From: CAYLZO01 sp964387775
Lineage (GTDB): Bacteria; Chloroflexota; Anaerolineae; JAAYZQ01
Reading direction: 5' to 3'
DNA: 24,328 nucleotides
NCBI GenBank assembly: GCA_964387775.1
Contig: CAYLZO010000052.1
Location: 1 to 24,328 of the forward strand
The position numbers were made by a program, and so were the translations under genes. The notes below the pieces were generated by a model. It was not told the DNA's origin. It did not search any database and saw nothing but the letters and a program-made list of their open reading frames with translations. How positions within the stretch are numbered: position 1 is the first letter of the stretch; each line of letters starts with the position of its first letter. Of the stretch, positions 18,206 through 24,328 are shown piece by piece.

Positions 18206-18269
18206 GGTGTCTCTCCTCCTGATTGACTCATCGCCGCATCAGTTCGAACGGCCCATTACGGCTTTCTAC

Positions 18270-18298
18270 ATAATACCACATGTGCAACAACACGTCAA
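18270..18298 (-). promoter_or_regulatory. Sigma70-type promoter for the LysM gene
   Basis: On the minus strand the -35 is TTGACG (18293-18298) and the -10 is TATTAT (18270-18275), with a 17-bp spacer preceded by TGG at its end. Transcription would start near 18263, about 58 nt before the ATG. Confidence 0.7.
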
Positions 18299-18537
18299 GC
18301 AGGAGTATCAAGCGACAATGCCTCTTCCCCGGGTTTCACCGTCAAAACAATTGTTAATCGGCGAGAAATCGTATGTTTCTGGCCTCGTCCACGCCGGCCA
18401 GCGGCCCCTCAGACACTGCCCATCCGGGCGACCTGGTTCTTTCCGACCGACTCTATACGTACCAACGCGGCATCCCCTGGAAACGTTCATTTCGTCAGCC
18501 GCAGCAACCCCCCGTTCGTCGTACGTTCGGCAGCCCG
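18299..18537. other. Intergenic stretch with no recognised gene
   Basis: This is the upstream part of the 332-bp gap between the kbl stop and the LysM start. It shows no convincing protein-coding frame or RNA gene. The plus-strand frame crossing it runs into the antisense of kbl and is not believed. A CGTTCG direct repeat near 18512-18527 is the only structure noted. No clear kbl terminator was seen. Confidence 0.5.
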
Positions 18538-19734
18538 CTAGATGACACCCAACTCGCGGCCTACCTTCTCAAAGGCCCGCAGGCCGATGTCCAAGTCCTC
18601 CTCGCTGTGGGCCGCCGTGTTCATCACCCGGATGCGGGCCTGCCCCCGGGGCACCGTGGGGAAGCCCAGGGCCATGGCGAATACCCCATTTTCGAACAGC
18701 TTCCGCGAGAATTCCTTGGCCAGCGGCGCCTCGCCCAGCATCACCGGGACGATGGGTGTCTCGGTGCGCCCCGTGTCGAAACCCAGCTCGGCCATGCCCT
18801 TCTTAAAATACTCGGTGTTGGCCCACAGCTTGTCCACCAGCTCGGAGCTCTCCTCCAGGAGATCCACCGCTGCCAGACAGGCCGCGGTGTCGGGCGGCGT
18901 GGTCGCGCTGGAAAAGAGGAAGGGCCGCGCCTTCTGCCGCAAATAGTCCACCACCACTTCTTTGCCGGCAATGACGCCGCCTACCACACCGAAAGCCTTG
19001 CTCAGCGTGCCGATCTCGACGTCGAACTGGCCCTGCAAGCCAAAGTGGTGGACGATGCCCTTGCCGCCGCCCAGTACGCCCTCGCCGTGGGCGTCGTCGA
19101 CCATGGTCATGACCCCATACTTTTCCGCTACTTCGTACAGCTCGTCCAGCGGAGCGACGTCGCCGTCCATACTAAACACGCCATCGGTGATCAACATCCC
19201 GCGCCGGTACTTGGGCAGGTTCTCCTTGATCTTGGCCTCGGCGTCCTTGGCATCGCAATGCTCATAGACGACGATCTTGGCCCCCGACAGCCGCGCCCCG
19301 TCGATGATGCTGGCGTGGTTCAGACGGTCGGAAAAGATCACGTCCTGCTCACCGGCGGCCTTGTCGCGGCCCACCAGCGGCGAGATGGCGGCCTGGTTGG
19401 CGCAGAAGCCGCTCTGGACGTAAAGGGCATCCTCGACGCCTTTGAAGGCGGCCAGCCGCTTCTCCAGCTCGACGTGCAGGTCCTGGGTGCCGGCGATGGA
19501 GCGCACCGCCGCCGGCCCGACGCCCCACTCCTCGATGGCCTTCTCGGCCGCCTCTTTCATCTTGGGGTGGTTGGCCAGGCCCAGGTAGTTGTTCGTGCAA
19601 AAGTTCAGTACCTTCTTGCCATCCACGACCATCCAGGCGTCGGCCGGCGAGCCCATGATCCGCAGGTTGATGAACAGGCCCGCGTCTTTCAGATCGCTCA
19701 CCTCCTCGCGAATAAATTCAAATTTGTCTGACAT
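18538..19734 (-). CDS. kbl: Glycine C-acetyltransferase (2-amino-3-ketobutyrate CoA ligase)
   Basis: This 398-aa cytoplasmic PLP enzyme of the alpha-oxoamine synthase family cleaves 2-amino-3-ketobutyrate with CoA to glycine and acetyl-CoA. The motif TNNYLGLANHP is at about 48-57, GFCANQAAI at 109-117, and HASIIDG at 140-146. VDDAHGEG at 212-219 supplies the PLP-binding Asp and His. GTLSKAFG at 242-249 holds the Schiff-base Lys246. SSATTPP (275-281) and the C-terminal RIRVMNTAAHSEEDLD are typical of KBL. The start is ATG 19734 because AAGGAG lies 11 nt upstream and the resulting length matches the family. An in-frame ATG at 19800 would add 22 unrelated residues. Upstream tdh makes its substrate, 100 bp away on the same strand. 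Confidence 0.96.
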   Translation of the reverse strand: MSDKFEFIREEVSDLKDAGLFINLRIMGSPADAWMVVDGKKVLNFCTNNYLGLANHPKMKEAAEKAIEEWGVGPAAVRSIAGTQDLHVELEKRLAAFKGVEDALYVQSGFCANQAAISPLVGRDKAAGEQDVIFSDRLNHASIIDGARLSGAKIVVYEHCDAKDAEAKIKENLPKYRRGMLITDGVFSMDGDVAPLDELYEVAEKYGVMTMVDDAHGEGVLGGGKGIVHHFGLQGQFDVEIGTLSKAFGVVGGVIAGKEVVVDYLRQKARPFLFSSATTPPDTAACLAAVDLLEESSELVDKLWANTEYFKKGMAELGFDTGRTETPIVPVMLGEAPLAKEFSRKLFENGVFAMALGFPTVPRGQARIRVMNTAAHSEEDLDIGLRAFEKVGRELGVI

Positions 19735-19745
19735 GATTCTGTTTA

Positions 19746-19751
19746 CTCCTT
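19746..19751 (-). promoter_or_regulatory. Ribosome binding site deciding the kbl start
   Basis: AAGGAG on the minus strand lies 11 nt before ATG 19734, favouring this start over the in-frame ATG at 19800. Confidence 0.6.
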
Positions 19752-19834
19752 TTCTCATTCGGGTAGCACTATCACTTACTATGGCACCACGTCCTCTCAT
19801 TCGATAGTGGTCGTATCAGGATAGGGGCCTGGAC

Positions 19835-20839
19835 TCAGTCGCAGGCGACCTCTTCGCCCTGATAGAGCCGGCCCTCGGCGTGGCGCTTGCCCAGGACCTC
19901 CAGCATGTCGGCCGTCATGGCCGCCAGGTCATAGTCCGGCTGCCAGCCCCACTCCTCGCGGGCGGCGCTGTCGTCCAGGGACGTCGGCCACGAATCGGCG
20001 ATGGCCTGGCGGGAATCGGGCTCGTACTCGACCTCAAAGTCGGGCATATGCTTCTTGATCTCGGCCGCCAGCTCGCCTGCCGAAAAGCTCATGGCCGCCA
20101 TGTTAAAGTCGGCGTGGTGCCGCAAGTCCTCAAAGTCGGCCTCCATCAGCTCGATGGTGCCCTTGATGCAATCGGGCATGTACATCATCGGCAGCACCGT
20201 GTCCTCGCGCAGGAAACAGGTATATCGCCCATTGGCGATGGCTTTGTAGAAAATCTCGACCGCATAGTCGGTCGTGCCGCCGCCGGGCAGTGTCTCGCTG
20301 CTGATGATGCCCGGATAGCGCACGCCGCGCACGTCCACGCCGAAACGCTCGACGTAGTAGTTGCACAGCAGCTCGCCGCTGACCTTGGTCACGCCGTACA
20401 TCGTCGCCGGCCGCAGGATCGTCTCCTGGGGCGTGTTGTGGCGCGGCGTATCGGGGCCAAAGACGGCGATGGAGCTGGGGCAGAAGAGGCGCACCAGGTC
20501 CCGCTCGCGCCCCACTTCGAGCAGGTTGTAGAGGCCGTTCATGTTCACGTTCCAGGCTACGTGCGGCTTTTCCTCACCCACCGCCGAGAGGACGGCCGCC
20601 ATGTGATAGACGGTATCGATCTCGTAGCACTCGATGACGTCTTCCAGCGTCTCGCGCCGGGTGACGTCGATAAATTCAAAAGGGCCACCCTCGCACAGAA
20701 TTGGACTCGGCTTTGTCCTATGCCCGGTGGCCACCACGTTCTCACCGCCATAGCGCCGCCGCAGCTCGACCGTCAACTCTGACCCGATCTGACCGACGGC
20801 GCCGGTCACCAGGATCTTGGTCATCTCCCTTTCTGCCAT
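19835..20839 (-). CDS. tdh: L-threonine 3-dehydrogenase, short-chain (SDR/epimerase-like) type
   Basis: This 334-aa NAD-dependent enzyme would oxidise L-threonine to 2-amino-3-ketobutyrate. It belongs to the extended SDR family rather than the zinc-dependent alcohol dehydrogenase type of E. coli Tdh. GAVGQIG at 13-19 is the nucleotide-binding glycine motif. Ser122/123 (CPSSIAVFGP) and the Tyr148-xxx-Lys152 pair (MYGVTK) are catalytic. RYPGIIS and GGGTTDYAVEIFYKA are hallmark motifs of SDR-type threonine dehydrogenases. The start is ATG 20839, preceded by AAGGAGGA about 10 nt upstream; a longer frame to 21136 would run through the promoter region and is rejected. kbl follows, completing the pathway. 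The promoter is at 20876-20904. Confidence 0.93.
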   Translation of the reverse strand: MAEREMTKILVTGAVGQIGSELTVELRRRYGGENVVATGHRTKPSPILCEGGPFEFIDVTRRETLEDVIECYEIDTVYHMAAVLSAVGEEKPHVAWNVNMNGLYNLLEVGRERDLVRLFCPSSIAVFGPDTPRHNTPQETILRPATMYGVTKVSGELLCNYYVERFGVDVRGVRYPGIISSETLPGGGTTDYAVEIFYKAIANGRYTCFLREDTVLPMMYMPDCIKGTIELMEADFEDLRHHADFNMAAMSFSAGELAAEIKKHMPDFEVEYEPDSRQAIADSWPTSLDDSAAREEWGWQPDYDLAAMTADMLEVLGKRHAEGRLYQGEEVACD

Positions 20840-20849
20840 AGAAAGAAAC

Positions 20850-20857
20850 TCCTCCTT
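20850..20857 (-). promoter_or_regulatory. Strong ribosome binding site for tdh
   Basis: AAGGAGGA on the minus strand, 10 nt before ATG 20839. It decides this start against the longer in-frame reading to 21136. Confidence 0.7.
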
Positions 20858-20875
20858 GTGGTTGTGGACGGGCTG

Positions 20876-20904
20876 AGTATAGCACACCCCCCCAGATTCG
20901 TCAA
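20876..20904 (-). promoter_or_regulatory. Sigma70-type promoter for tdh-kbl
   Basis: On the minus strand the -35 is TTGACG (20899-20904) and the -10 is TATACT (20876-20881), with a 17-bp spacer containing a run of seven G. Transcription would start near 20869, giving a leader of about 30 nt with the ribosome site. Confidence 0.75.
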
Positions 20905-20967
20905 AACGCTTTTGGACATCGGGCAGGCCTGGGGCCACCACTCGGACCGGGCGTTCGAAGCAGAACG

Positions 20968-21042
20968 CAAAGGCAAGATGCCTGCCTTGCGCTCGTGGCG
21001 GATGGCACATCCGGCACCCACCAACGCGGATGTTCCATCCGC
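20968..21042. repeat. REP-like hairpin cluster in the divergent promoter region
   Basis: The unit CGGATG-GCA-CATCCG (20999-21013) is repeated as GCGGATG-TTC-CATCCGC (21026-21042), two small hairpins 27 bp apart. Just before them GCAAAGGCA and TGCCTGCCTTGC (about 20967-20990) are partly complementary. This part of the gap between tdh and the ABC-2 genes has no credible coding frame and looks like a short extragenic palindromic repeat. Confidence 0.45.
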
Positions 21043-21101
21043 TCTGAGCATTAGTTGGCCCACCAGATCGATTTACTTTGAAAACCCGGACCTCCGGCCT
21101 A

Positions 21102-21130
21102 TTGTCATCCCCCACGAAACCTGGTATAAT
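21102..21130 (+). promoter_or_regulatory. Sigma70-type promoter for the ABC-2 cluster
   Basis: The -35 is TTGTCA (21102-21107), the spacer is 17 bp ending in TGG, and the -10 is the consensus TATAAT (21125-21130). Transcription would start near 21137, only about 3 nt before an in-frame ATG at 21140, so a leaderless transcript is possible. Confidence 0.8.
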
Positions 21131-21175
21131 CCCCACACAATGACCCGTTTCTCAACGACAGCCAACGAGCGAACA

Positions 21176-22219
21176 ATGCCTGAATTAATGATCCAGACCG
21201 AAAACTTGACCAAGCGGTTTCCCTGCTCCACGGGGGGCGAGGAGCGCGGCTGCGAGCCACTGCCCCCGGCTGGTGGAGAGGCGATCCCGCCCCACGACCG
21301 GGGCGAACAGGCCCTGACCTGGTTCACGGCGGTGGACGGCGTGCGCCTGCACGTGCCGCCCGGCGAGATCCTGGCCCTCCTGGGGCCCAACGGCGCGGGC
21401 AAAACGACGACGGTACGCATGCTGGCCTCCATCCTCCAGCCGAGCGAGGGCTGGGCCCGGGTGGCCGGCCTCGACACCGTGCGCCAGGCCCGCGAGGTGC
21501 GCCAGGCCGTCGGCCTGCTCACCGAGTTCCCCGGCCTCTACCTGCGGATGCGCGCCGACGAGTACCTGGCCTTCTTTGGCCAGCTCCAGGGGCTCTCCGA
21601 AGTCCAGATCGAGCGGCGCATCGAAACCCTCACCGAGCGGTTCGGCATGGCCCACGCCCGCCAGCAGCGGATGGCCGAGTACTCCAAGGGCATGCGCCAG
21701 AAGCTGGCCCTCATCCGGGCCATGCTCCACGACCCCGACCTCTTGCTCCTCGACGAGCCGACCTCGGCCATGGACCCCCACAGCGCCAAGCAGGTCCGCG
21801 ACGCCATTCTGGACTTACGCAGCGACCAGCGCACGGTGCTCATCTGCACCCACAACCTGGCCGAAGCCGAGATGCTGGCCGACCGCATCGCCATCATCCG
21901 CCGGGGACAGATCGTGGCCCTCGATACGCCGGCGCGCCTCAAGGCCCAACTCCTCGGCCCGCCGCTGCTGGAAGTGCGGCTGGCCGAGGCCCTGGACGGC
22001 CGCTTTGGCCCCGCCGACCTGAGCGATCTCGTCGAGATCGAGAGCCGGGGCGAGGATTGGTTCCGCTACCGCACCCCCTCGCCCCAGATGACCAACCCCG
22101 CGCTCCTGGCCCGGCTGGCCGGCCTGGACGCCCAGGTGCTGACCCTGAGCCAGGTGCCCCGCAGCCTGGAGGAGGTCTATTTGCAGATCGTAGAGAGTGA
22201 GGACGAGCATGAGCGCTGA
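21176..22219 (+). CDS. ABC-2 type transporter ATP-binding protein
   Basis: This 347-aa cytoplasmic ATPase would drive the fused permease encoded next. Visible are Walker A GPNGAGKT (70-77), signature YSKGMRQ (169-175), which is the usual variant for ABC-2 type exporters, Walker B LLLLDE (189-194) and H-loop His226. The C-terminal region of about 90 residues (including PRSLEEVYLQIVE) is typical of drug/lipid-type exporters. An unusual insertion of about 30 residues (16-48) with two cysteines and many Gly/Pro/Glu lies between the first strand and the Walker A strand. ATG 21176 is chosen because MPELMIQTENLTKRF aligns with the usual family start. The in-frame ATG at 21140 would add 12 residues and fits a leaderless start. 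The reading frame open to 20858 runs across both promoters and is not coding there. Confidence 0.92.
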   Translation: MPELMIQTENLTKRFPCSTGGEERGCEPLPPAGGEAIPPHDRGEQALTWFTAVDGVRLHVPPGEILALLGPNGAGKTTTVRMLASILQPSEGWARVAGLDTVRQAREVRQAVGLLTEFPGLYLRMRADEYLAFFGQLQGLSEVQIERRIETLTERFGMAHARQQRMAEYSKGMRQKLALIRAMLHDPDLLLLDEPTSAMDPHSAKQVRDAILDLRSDQRTVLICTHNLAEAEMLADRIAIIRRGQIVALDTPARLKAQLLGPPLLEVRLAEALDGRFGPADLSDLVEIESRGEDWFRYRTPSPQMTNPALLARLAGLDAQVLTLSQVPRSLEEVYLQIVESEDEHER

Positions 22220-23729
22220 GTCCCTGCGGCGGGCAGCCCCAGCCCGTGCAGAGAGGAAACAGAGGGGGACGCTGGGCATGGCCTGGATCATCGCCCGGCG
22301 CGAACTGCGCGACACCATCCGCGACTGGCGCATCGTCACGCCCATCGTTATCCTGACCCTCATCTTTCCCTGGCTGATGAACTGGACCGCCCAAGCCGCC
22401 ATCGATTTCGTCCAGCAGCGTAACGCGACCATCATCGGCGAGCGTCTGATCCCGTTCCTGCTGATGATCGTCGGCTTTTTCCCCATCTCGTTCGCGCTCG
22501 TCATCGCCCTGGAGACGTTCGTGGGCGAGAAGGAGCGGCGCAGCATGGAGCCCCTCCTGTCGATGCCCATCACCAACCTGGAGCTCTACCTGGGCAAGAT
22601 GATCTCGGCCACGGCCCTGCCCCTGCTCGGCAGCCTCCTGGGCATCACCGTCTACCTGGGCGGCCTCTACTGGTCTATCGGCTGGACGCCGCCCCTGGAG
22701 CTCTTTGTCCAGATCTTTTTGCTCAACATCATCTCGGCGTTGGTCATGGTCTCGGGGGCCGTCGTCGTCTCCAGCCAGACGACCAGCGTGCGGGCTGCCA
22801 ACCTGCTGGCCAGCTTTATCATCGTGCCCATGGCCCTGCTCATTCAGGGAGAGAGCATCATCATGTTCTGGGGCAACTATGATACGCTGTGGGTCATCGC
22901 CGCGGGCCTCCTCGTCGTCACCCTGATCTTTATCCGCATGGGGGTCAAGACCTTCAACCGGGAGGAGATCCTGGGCCGCGAGATAGACGAGCTAAACCTG
23001 CGGCGCATGGGCCAGCTTTTCGTGCACTTTTTCGTGCAGCCCCCCGACGGATTGAGGGATCAGGGCACAACCCAGGGGTTGCTGCGCCCGCTGCGCTGGC
23101 TGGGGAGGGTCTATCGCCGCGATCTGCCCTACCTGCTGCGCCACAACTGGATGCCGGTGGCCGTCGTCGTCGTCTTTTGCGTGGCCGCCGGCCTCCTGGG
23201 CTGGGCCTACGTCGCCAAGTATCCGCTGCCCCAGGGCGTGCTGACCCTCGAAAACCTGACCCAGCAGGATTTCGAATCGCTGTCCGACCTGAGCTACCTG
23301 CCCTCGCTGACCACCGGGGGCATCCTCTTTCACAACGTGCAGGTGCTCCTGCTGGCCGGGCTGGCGGCCGTCATCAGCCTCGGCGTCCTGGCCATCCTGA
23401 TGCTCATGGTACCCATCGGCCTGGTCGGCTTTTTCGCCGGGCAGATGGCCTGGCTGGGCTACGACGCCCTGACCTTCCTGGCCGCCTTTATCCTGCCCCA
23501 CGGCATTTTTGAAATCCCGGCAGCCGTCATCGCCACGGCCTTTGCCCTGCGTATCGGCGCCTCGGTCACGGCACCCCGTGAAGGACTGACCGTCGGCGAG
23601 GGCTTGGTGGCCGCCGTGGCCGATTTCGTCAAGGTCTTTTTCTTCCTCGTCGTCCCCTTGCTGCTCGTCGCGGCCTTTGTCGAGGCCAACTTGACCCCCC
23701 AGATCGTGGTCTGGGTCTATGGAGGATAG
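22209..23729 (+). CDS. ABC-2 type permease fused to a SpoIIM-like membrane domain
   Basis: This 506-aa polytopic membrane protein has two parts. The N-terminal half (about 24-245) is an ABC-2 permease: REL at 31-33, a helix at about 43-59, the hallmark VGEKERRSMEPLLSMPITN (105-123) and four or five further helices. The C-terminal part (about 305-500) matches the SpoIIM/DUF95 family: a first helix at about 316-336, FHNVQVLLLAG (374-384), and the hallmark LPHGIFEIPA (429-438) followed by ALRIG. A soluble linker of about 60 residues joins them. SpoIIM in Bacillus acts in engulfment, but stand-alone homologues occur in non-sporulating bacteria with unknown roles. The start ATG 22209 overlaps the ATPase gene by 11 bp with GAGGA upstream. 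GTG 22197 or ATG 22278, which has GAGGGGGA upstream, are alternatives. Confidence 0.87.
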   Translation: MSAESLRRAAPARAERKQRGTLGMAWIIARRELRDTIRDWRIVTPIVILTLIFPWLMNWTAQAAIDFVQQRNATIIGERLIPFLLMIVGFFPISFALVIALETFVGEKERRSMEPLLSMPITNLELYLGKMISATALPLLGSLLGITVYLGGLYWSIGWTPPLELFVQIFLLNIISALVMVSGAVVVSSQTTSVRAANLLASFIIVPMALLIQGESIIMFWGNYDTLWVIAAGLLVVTLIFIRMGVKTFNREEILGREIDELNLRRMGQLFVHFFVQPPDGLRDQGTTQGLLRPLRWLGRVYRRDLPYLLRHNWMPVAVVVVFCVAAGLLGWAYVAKYPLPQGVLTLENLTQQDFESLSDLSYLPSLTTGGILFHNVQVLLLAGLAAVISLGVLAILMLMVPIGLVGFFAGQMAWLGYDALTFLAAFILPHGIFEIPAAVIATAFALRIGASVTAPREGLTVGEGLVAAVADFVKVFFFLVVPLLLVAAFVEANLTPQIVVWVYGG

Positions 23730-23732
23730 TCC

Positions 23733-24328
23733 ATGGCAGAATTGATCGTCCTCGGCACCGCCGCCTCGGTGCCTGACGCCGAACACGACACCGTCGCCCT
23801 TGTCCTGCGCGGGCCGGGCTGGGCCGTGCCCATTGACTGCGGAGGAAGTCCCCTCCACAAGCTGGCCCGCCTGGGCGTGGCGCGGGAGGACGTCCGCGCC
23901 GTGGTGCTGACCCACCGCCACGCCGACCACGTCTACGGCCTGCCGATCCTGGTCCAGGGCCTGTGGCTCGGCGGGCGCGAGGCGCCCCTGCCCATCTATG
24001 GCCCGGCCGAGGCCCTCGACGTGGCCCACCGGGCGCTGGAAACCTTCACCCTGGCCGAACGGGAGGGCATGTTCACCATCGAGTGGCGGCCCGTCCCCCT
24101 GCGCCAGGAGCGGCAGGTACTGGCGGTCGAGGACGTGCGGATCACGGCCGCGCCCGTGGTCCACGGCCAGGTCGAGACGCTGGCCCTGCGCTTTGAAAAC
24201 CAGGCAACGGGCGGGTCCATCGTCTACTCGGCCGACACCGAGCCCTGCGAGGCCCTCGTCCGGCTGGCCTCGGGGGCGGACCTGCTCATCCACGAGGCTA
24301 CGGGCGACTATGGGGGGCACACCTCGCC
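23733..24328 (+). CDS. Metallo-beta-lactamase-fold hydrolase, RNase Z-like, 3' end cut by window
   Basis: An open frame reads from ATG 23733 to the window end (198 codons seen). GGAGGA at 23721-23726 overlaps the end of the permease gene, 3 bp away, so it is likely co-translated. The metal-binding motif H-x-H-x-D-H is at 61-66 (THRHADHVYGLP), His144 and Asp168 (YSADT) are further ligands, and HEAT at 187-190 matches the RNase Z/ElaC pattern. The N-terminus LIVLGTAASVP is also typical. RNase Z trims tRNA 3' ends, but many homologues of this family have other phosphodiesterase or unknown hydrolase activity. I see no exosite arm in the visible part, so the call stays at family level. Any link to the ABC transporter upstream is unproven. 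Confidence 0.85.
   Translation, partial: MAELIVLGTAASVPDAEHDTVALVLRGPGWAVPIDCGGSPLHKLARLGVAREDVRAVVLTHRHADHVYGLPILVQGLWLGGREAPLPIYGPAEALDVAHRALETFTLAEREGMFTIEWRPVPLRQERQVLAVEDVRITAAPVVHGQVETLALRFENQATGGSIVYSADTEPCEALVRLASGADLLIHEATGDYGGHTS

Noticed and set aside
20840..21136. 99-residue N-terminal extension of threonine dehydrogenase
   Set aside because: It crosses the tdh promoter, while a strong AAGGAGGA site sits before ATG 20839, which gives the normal family length.
20858..21175. N-terminal extension of the ABC-2 ATPase frame back to 20858
   Set aside because: It would cross both divergent promoters and the hairpin repeats, and the added residues match no ABC ATPase. The frame is open by chance in GC-rich DNA.

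Overview
This is about 24 kb of GC-rich bacterial DNA that looks like a Chloroflexota chromosome (Anaerolineae/Caldilineae-like). That assignment is inferred from three things. The peptide-binding lipoproteins carry long Val/Glu-rich tethers, there are many oligopeptide (Opp/Dpp) ABC operons, and there is an ABC-2 permease fused to a SpoIIM domain. No rRNA, tRNA or other taxonomic marker lies in the window, so the phylum is probable but not proven.

Layout. Bases 1-20839 are coded almost entirely on the minus strand, so genes are read from right to left. From the right, tdh (19835-20839) and kbl (18538-19734) encode the two-step conversion of threonine to glycine and acetyl-CoA. A LysM lipoprotein (17531-18205) follows with its own promoter. 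Next comes a complete five-gene oligopeptide ABC transporter, system A: binding protein 15155-17281, permeases 13976-15040 and 12968-13942, ATPases 11915-12901 and 10912-11910. A second complete system, B, follows under its own promoter: binding protein 8546-10681, permeases 7241-8392 and 6205-7146, ATPases 5073-6056 and 4075-5073. System B has an additional permease pair at its end (2748-3899 and 1778-2743). The minus-strand series ends with a small two-helix membrane protein (1057-1605), a small lipoprotein (606-1067) and a truncated DUF4129-like membrane protein (1-509).

A divergent promoter region (20840-21175) separates these from a plus-strand cluster: an ABC-2 type ATPase (21176-22219), an ABC-2 permease fused to a SpoIIM-like domain (22209-23729), and a metallo-beta-lactamase/RNase Z-like hydrolase cut by the window end (23733-24328).

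How the genes may work together. The two Opp/Dpp systems would import peptides or other oligomers. TDH and KBL would feed threonine, possibly released from peptides, into glycine and acetyl-CoA. This link is inferred from gene proximity only. Four near-consensus sigma70-type promoters (TTGACN or TTGTCA, 17-bp spacer, TATNNT) are visible. Strong intercistronic hairpins lie between binding-protein and permease genes in both operons. Several short inverted-repeat elements (MITE/REP-like) sit at gene ends. I saw no CRISPR array, complete insertion sequence, phage gene or defence system. The most unusual points are the ABC-2/SpoIIM fusion, the duplicated permease pair whose B subunits carry an extra two-helix insertion, and repeat elements that contribute coding or stop-codon sequence.
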